From WHSW01 sp963828755 (GTDB lineage: Bacteria > Actinomycetota > Thermoleophilia > Solirubrobacterales > 70-9): 64,000 nucleotides of DNA. The notes beneath the pieces were generated by a model. It did not search any database. It saw only the letters and a list, made by a program, of their open reading frames with translations, and was not told where the DNA came from. Shown one piece after another: positions 60,867-64,000 of this stretch. Each line of letters opens with the position of its first letter. Positions within the stretch are counted from its first letter, which is position 1. Position numbers and translations under genes: made by a program. Location: positions 1 through 64,000 of the forward strand of contig CAWHFY010000022.1 in assembly GCA_963828755.1 (NCBI GenBank), read 5' to 3'.

Positions 60867-60885
60867 TCCGTCGCTCGCCGACAAC

Positions 60886-62670
60886 TCAGCACATGCCGGT
60901 GGGCGTGTGCTGGACCTTGCGAACGAGCCCGCCGCCGGTGTACATGTGCACGCCGCACGGCAGGCATGGGTCGAAGCTGCGCACCGCGCGCATGATGTCG
61001 ACGCCCTTGAAGTTCTCCGGGCCGTTCTCCTCGAAGATCGGCGTGTTCTGCACCGCGTCCTCGTAGGGACCGGGAGTCCCGTAGACGTCGCGCACGCTCG
61101 CGTTCCACGGCGTCGGCGGGTAGGGCTGGTAGTTCGCGATCTTGCCGTCGCGGATCACCATGTGGTGGGAGAGCACGCCGCGGGCAGCCTCGTGGAAGCC
61201 GACGCTGACCGCCTCCTGCGGGACCTTGAAGTCGTTCCAGGACTTCGTCCGCCCGGCCCTCACCTCGGTGAACGCGCGCTCCAGGCAGTGCAGCCCGATC
61301 AGCGCCGAGTAGGCCTGGTGGTAGGTGCGGGCGCGATCGCGCTCGATCGCGTTCGACTTCTCCGGGATCTTCCACTCGATCTCCATCTCGGGGGAGTTGG
61401 CGGTCTTCGGAAGCGCCATCTGGATCGACTCGCCGGTCGCCTTCGCGTAGCCGAAGTCGACCAGGCCGGCCTTCGCCGTGCACCACTGGCGCGCGAACGG
61501 CCCGCCCCCGGTGTCGCAGCAGACGTGCGTGTCGGTGCGCTTGTCGTACATCCGCGGCGAGACGACCCAGCTGTACTTGTCCGCGAAGTCGCGCTTCTGC
61601 GGCTTCGGGATCGTCACCTTGTTCCAGGGGTGGTGCGGGTCGACCGGGTTACCGAGCGGATCCTGGGTCACGAACGGCCGCTCGGACTCGGTCCAGTCGT
61701 CGAAGTACGAGGAGCCGAGGAGGATCCTGATCATCAGGTTGATCTCGACCAGGTCCGTGCTGATCAGCTCACCGCCGAAGACGACGCCGGGCGTGATGTA
61801 CCGGTGGCGCCCCCACTCGGTCATGTTCTCGTACCTGTAGTCGACGTAGTCCGGGTCGTCGAACGAGCCCCAGTTGACCAGGTTGGTCTCCCGGTAGCCG
61901 ACCATGTCGTAGCCGGGCAGCTCGCGGAGGAAGTAGTCATAGAGGTCGTCGTGCATCGGCACCGACCGCTTGACGTAGTCGAAATACCGCATCAGCCGCA
62001 CGTAGTAGTCGGTGAGCGTCTGATGGGTGATGTGGGCGCTGCAGCCGCCGGGCATGATCGTCGACGGGTGCGTGTGCCGGCCGCCGAACAGGCAGTACAT
62101 CTCGCGCGTCCAGCGGGCGACCTGCAGGGTCTCGAGATAGAACTCGCCCGTGAACGGGTTCAGCGCCCGCATGATGTCGGCGATCGTGCGGTAGCCGTGG
62201 ATGTCGGAGTTCGGTGCCAGGTCCTGCTCGGCCTTCTGGAGCAGGCTCGGGTTCGTCTCCTTGACCATCTGCTCGCAGAAGTCCACGTTGCACATGCAGT
62301 CGTTGAAGATCGCGTGATCGAACATGTAATCCGCGGTCTCGGCCAGGTTGAACGCGAGGTCGCCGAGCGGTGGCGGCTTCACGCCGTAGGCCATGTTCTG
62401 GTTCAGGCAGGAGCAGGTGCAGTGGTTGTCACCGCAGATGCCACAGATCCGGCTCGTGATGAAGTGGGCGTCACGTGGATCGATGCCCTTCATGAAGATG
62501 TCGAATCCACGGAAGATCATCGACGTGCTGTAGCACTTGAGGACCTGCTGGTTGGTGAAGTCGATCTCGGTATGGATGCCGAGCGAGCCGACGATCCGGG
62601 TGATCGGATCCCACGACATCTCCTTGACCATGACCTTCGAATCGCCGCGCGGTGTCTCGACTGTCGCCAT
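60886..62670 (-). CDS. hhyL: Group 1h/5 [NiFe] hydrogenase large subunit
   Basis: 594 residues. L1 motif RICGICGDNHCTC near residue 75 and L2 motif DPCLPCGVHMYTGGG near residue 575 provide the four Ni/Fe-binding Cys. The shape of L1/L2 and the sequence VTIPKPQKRDFADKYSWVVS fit the actinobacterial high-affinity, oxygen-tolerant group that oxidises atmospheric H2. Ends ...HTPTGMC. ATG 62670; AGAGAGGA upstream. Expected to be cytoplasmic or membrane-associated with the small subunit. Confidence 0.95.
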   Translation of the reverse strand: MATVETPRGDSKVMVKEMSWDPITRIVGSLGIHTEIDFTNQQVLKCYSTSMIFRGFDIFMKGIDPRDAHFITSRICGICGDNHCTCSCLNQNMAYGVKPPPLGDLAFNLAETADYMFDHAIFNDCMCNVDFCEQMVKETNPSLLQKAEQDLAPNSDIHGYRTIADIMRALNPFTGEFYLETLQVARWTREMYCLFGGRHTHPSTIMPGGCSAHITHQTLTDYYVRLMRYFDYVKRSVPMHDDLYDYFLRELPGYDMVGYRETNLVNWGSFDDPDYVDYRYENMTEWGRHRYITPGVVFGGELISTDLVEINLMIRILLGSSYFDDWTESERPFVTQDPLGNPVDPHHPWNKVTIPKPQKRDFADKYSWVVSPRMYDKRTDTHVCCDTGGGPFARQWCTAKAGLVDFGYAKATGESIQMALPKTANSPEMEIEWKIPEKSNAIERDRARTYHQAYSALIGLHCLERAFTEVRAGRTKSWNDFKVPQEAVSVGFHEAARGVLSHHMVIRDGKIANYQPYPPTPWNASVRDVYGTPGPYEDAVQNTPIFEENGPENFKGVDIMRAVRSFDPCLPCGVHMYTGGGLVRKVQHTPTGMC

Positions 62671-62688
62671 GAGTAATTCCTCTCTTCC

Positions 62689-63759
62689 CTACGAGTAGTT
62701 GCGCGGTCGATAGCCGGTCTGGAGGCTGCCGGCGGGCTTGCGCCACTCCGGCTCGACGTCGAACTTCGTGCGGATATTGCGGTGGCGGAAGTAGTGGAAC
62801 ATCCGCCCGAAGGTGAACTGCTCGAGCGCCGCCGCCATGCGGCCGTTCGGGTCCTCGTCCATGAACGGCATGAACTTGTCGGGGAAGCCGGGCATCGTGC
62901 AGGCCATGCAGATGCCGCCCACGTTCGGGCAGCCGCCGTAGCCGTCGACCCAGCCGCGGACCGGGACGTTGCACTTGACCACCGGCCCCTTGCACCCGAG
63001 CTTCACCAGGCAGCGCGGGTCGTCGCCGTACTCGGTCGCGAACTGGCCCTCCTCGGAGAACCCGGCCCGGTTGCAGCCCTCGCGCACCGTGCGGCCGAAC
63101 AGCCATCGCGGGCGCAGCTGCTCGTCGAGGTCCGGCACCGGCGCTCGCCCGGCGAGGTGCAGGGCGAGGTAGAGCAGCACCTCGGTCATGTTGTCCGGCT
63201 GCGCCGGGCATCCGGGGATGTTGACGACCGGCAGTCCGGCCGCCGACTTGTAGTCCCAGCCGAGGTGATCGGCGACGCCCATCGCACCGGTCGGGTTGTT
63301 CTTCATCGCCGGGATCCCGCCGTAGGTGGCGCAGGTTCCGATCGCGACCACCGCGGCGGCCTTCGGCGCCAGCCGGTCGAGCCAGTCGCTTGTCGTGATC
63401 GGCTGCCCGGTCTCCGGGTCGTCGCCGATCGCCGCCCAGTGGCCCTCGCCGGAGAGCTTCTCGTTCGGGATCGAGCCCTCGACGCAGAGCACGAACGGGT
63501 CGAGCTCGCCGCGCTCGGCCCGCCACCACCACTCGATGAACTCGGGGCCGTTCTCGTAGGCGAGCACCGGGTTGTGAACGATCACCTTCGGCATCCCCGG
63601 GATCGACTGGGTGATGATGTCCTCGAGGCTCGGGTTGACGGCGGAGGTCATCGCGACCGAATCGCCGTCGCAGGAGAGGCCGGTAGTCATCCAGATCACG
63701 TGCGCCTCGACCGCCTCGGTCTTCGACTGATCCGGAACGAACTCTGTGCTCACGGCCAT
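62689..63759 (-). CDS. hhyS: Group 1h/5 [NiFe] hydrogenase small subunit
   Basis: 356 residues, no Tat signal. GLSCDGDSVAMTSA shows Cys-x-x-Asp in place of Cys-x-x-Cys, matching the aspartate ligand of the proximal cluster known from group 1h enzymes. AIGTCATYGGIPAMKNNPTG, VNIPGCPAQPDNMTEVLLYL, and C-terminal REGCNRAGF, GCKGPVVKCNVP, YGGCPNVGGICMACTMPGFP carry the other Fe-S Cys. ATG 63759 with AGGAG 8 bases upstream. Confidence 0.95.
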   Translation of the reverse strand: MAVSTEFVPDQSKTEAVEAHVIWMTTGLSCDGDSVAMTSAVNPSLEDIITQSIPGMPKVIVHNPVLAYENGPEFIEWWWRAERGELDPFVLCVEGSIPNEKLSGEGHWAAIGDDPETGQPITTSDWLDRLAPKAAAVVAIGTCATYGGIPAMKNNPTGAMGVADHLGWDYKSAAGLPVVNIPGCPAQPDNMTEVLLYLALHLAGRAPVPDLDEQLRPRWLFGRTVREGCNRAGFSEEGQFATEYGDDPRCLVKLGCKGPVVKCNVPVRGWVDGYGGCPNVGGICMACTMPGFPDKFMPFMDEDPNGRMAAALEQFTFGRMFHYFRHRNIRTKFDVEPEWRKPAGSLQTGYRPRNYS

Positions 63760-63783
63760 TTGCGCTCTCCTGTCAGGTTGTGG

Positions 63784-64000
63784 TCAACAGATCCTCGGTA
63801 GTGGGTCACCGGCGAGCAGGTCCATCACCCGTCGTCCCCCGAAGGCGGTGTCGACGAGGACCATCCCCGGCGGCTCCGCCCTGACCTCGGCGATCTCGGT
63901 CGCGGCCTCGCAACCGGGAATCGCACGCAGCGCGGCGAGCGCTGCGTCCGCTGCCTCGGCGGCGACGAAGGCGACCATCACCCCCTCGTTGGCGACGTAC
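63784..64000 (-). CDS. hypE: Hydrogenase maturation protein HypE (C-terminal part)
   Basis: The frame is open to the window edge. It reads YVANEGVMVAFVAAEAADAA, then VLVDTAFGGRRVMDLLAGDP and ends LPRIC. The terminal PRIC is the HypE signature: its Cys carries the thiocarbamate that becomes the cyanide ligand. First gene seen of the hydrogenase operon; hypC/hypD are probably upstream (right of the window). Confidence 0.85.
   Translation of the reverse strand, partial: YVANEGVMVAFVAAEAADAALAALRAIPGCEAATEIAEVRAEPPGMVLVDTAFGGRRVMDLLAGDPLPRIC

Noticed and set aside
1..64000. CRISPR arrays
   Set aside because: No regularly spaced identical repeats of 24-40 bases with unique spacers were found; the junction repeats are separated by genes.

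Overview
The window reads as a chromosomal segment of a high-GC actinobacterium, most likely class Thermoleophilia (Solirubrobacterales or relatives). That placement is inference. It rests on GC-rich codon use, NTF2-like paralogues that start MSQENVE and end EALEAAGLSE, secreted proteins with a Cys-containing Ig-like tail, and a cytosolic actinobacterial-type group 1h [NiFe] hydrogenase. No ribosomal marker is present.

Layout. (1) 1-11541: an R2-like oxidase (partial), then a same-strand C1/N cluster: GS-III-type ligase, three glutamate-synthase-like subunits (GlxBCD/MgsABC type), a three-gene NAD-dependent formate dehydrogenase with a NuoE-NuoF fusion, FdhD, and FolD behind its own strong promoter. 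Together these could transfer nitrogen and methyl carbon from a methylated amine to glutamate and oxidise the C1 unit to CO2. (2) 11651-12786: the 3' fragment of a tRNA-Pro(GGG) fused to a decayed IS110 element with its presumed bridge-RNA region. (3) 12787-24470: mostly housekeeping or singleton genes (PaiB, multicopper oxidase, thiolase, serine hydrolase, Nudix, SDR, OsmC, cob(I)alamin adenosyltransferase, DUF1015). (4) 23874-38900: tRNA-Pro, -Arg and -His genes, then an accessory region with secreted proteins, small membrane peptides, at least four repeat families, a truncated tyrosine recombinase and an array of NTF2-like genes and gene ends. These share a nearly identical stop-start junction of about 54 bp. 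(5) 38923-47937: peroxiredoxin, M28 peptidase and a complete-looking phenylalanine/tyrosine to homogentisate cluster (phenylalanine hydroxylase, HPPD, HGO, FAH-family hydrolase) with a divergent Lrp/AsnC regulator. (6) 48008-64000: nickel and hydrogen. It has a NiCoT permease with a palindrome in its promoter region, a Fur-family regulator carrying a His-rich tail, a DUF4331 operon, and on the minus strand hypE-hhyS-hhyL-NifU/4-Cys protein-DUF5947-DUF6084-unknown-protease-hypA-hypB-SIS-hypF, an atmospheric-H2-type uptake hydrogenase with its maturation set.

At least a dozen otherwise conserved genes carry a single-base frameshift, often in a G or C run. This suggests uncorrected assembly indels rather than mass pseudogenisation. 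They are annotated as genes with a frameshift note. The truncated fragments in the accessory region cannot be explained that way. A ~50 bp REP-like element recurs in gaps between conserved genes and once lies inside hypA.
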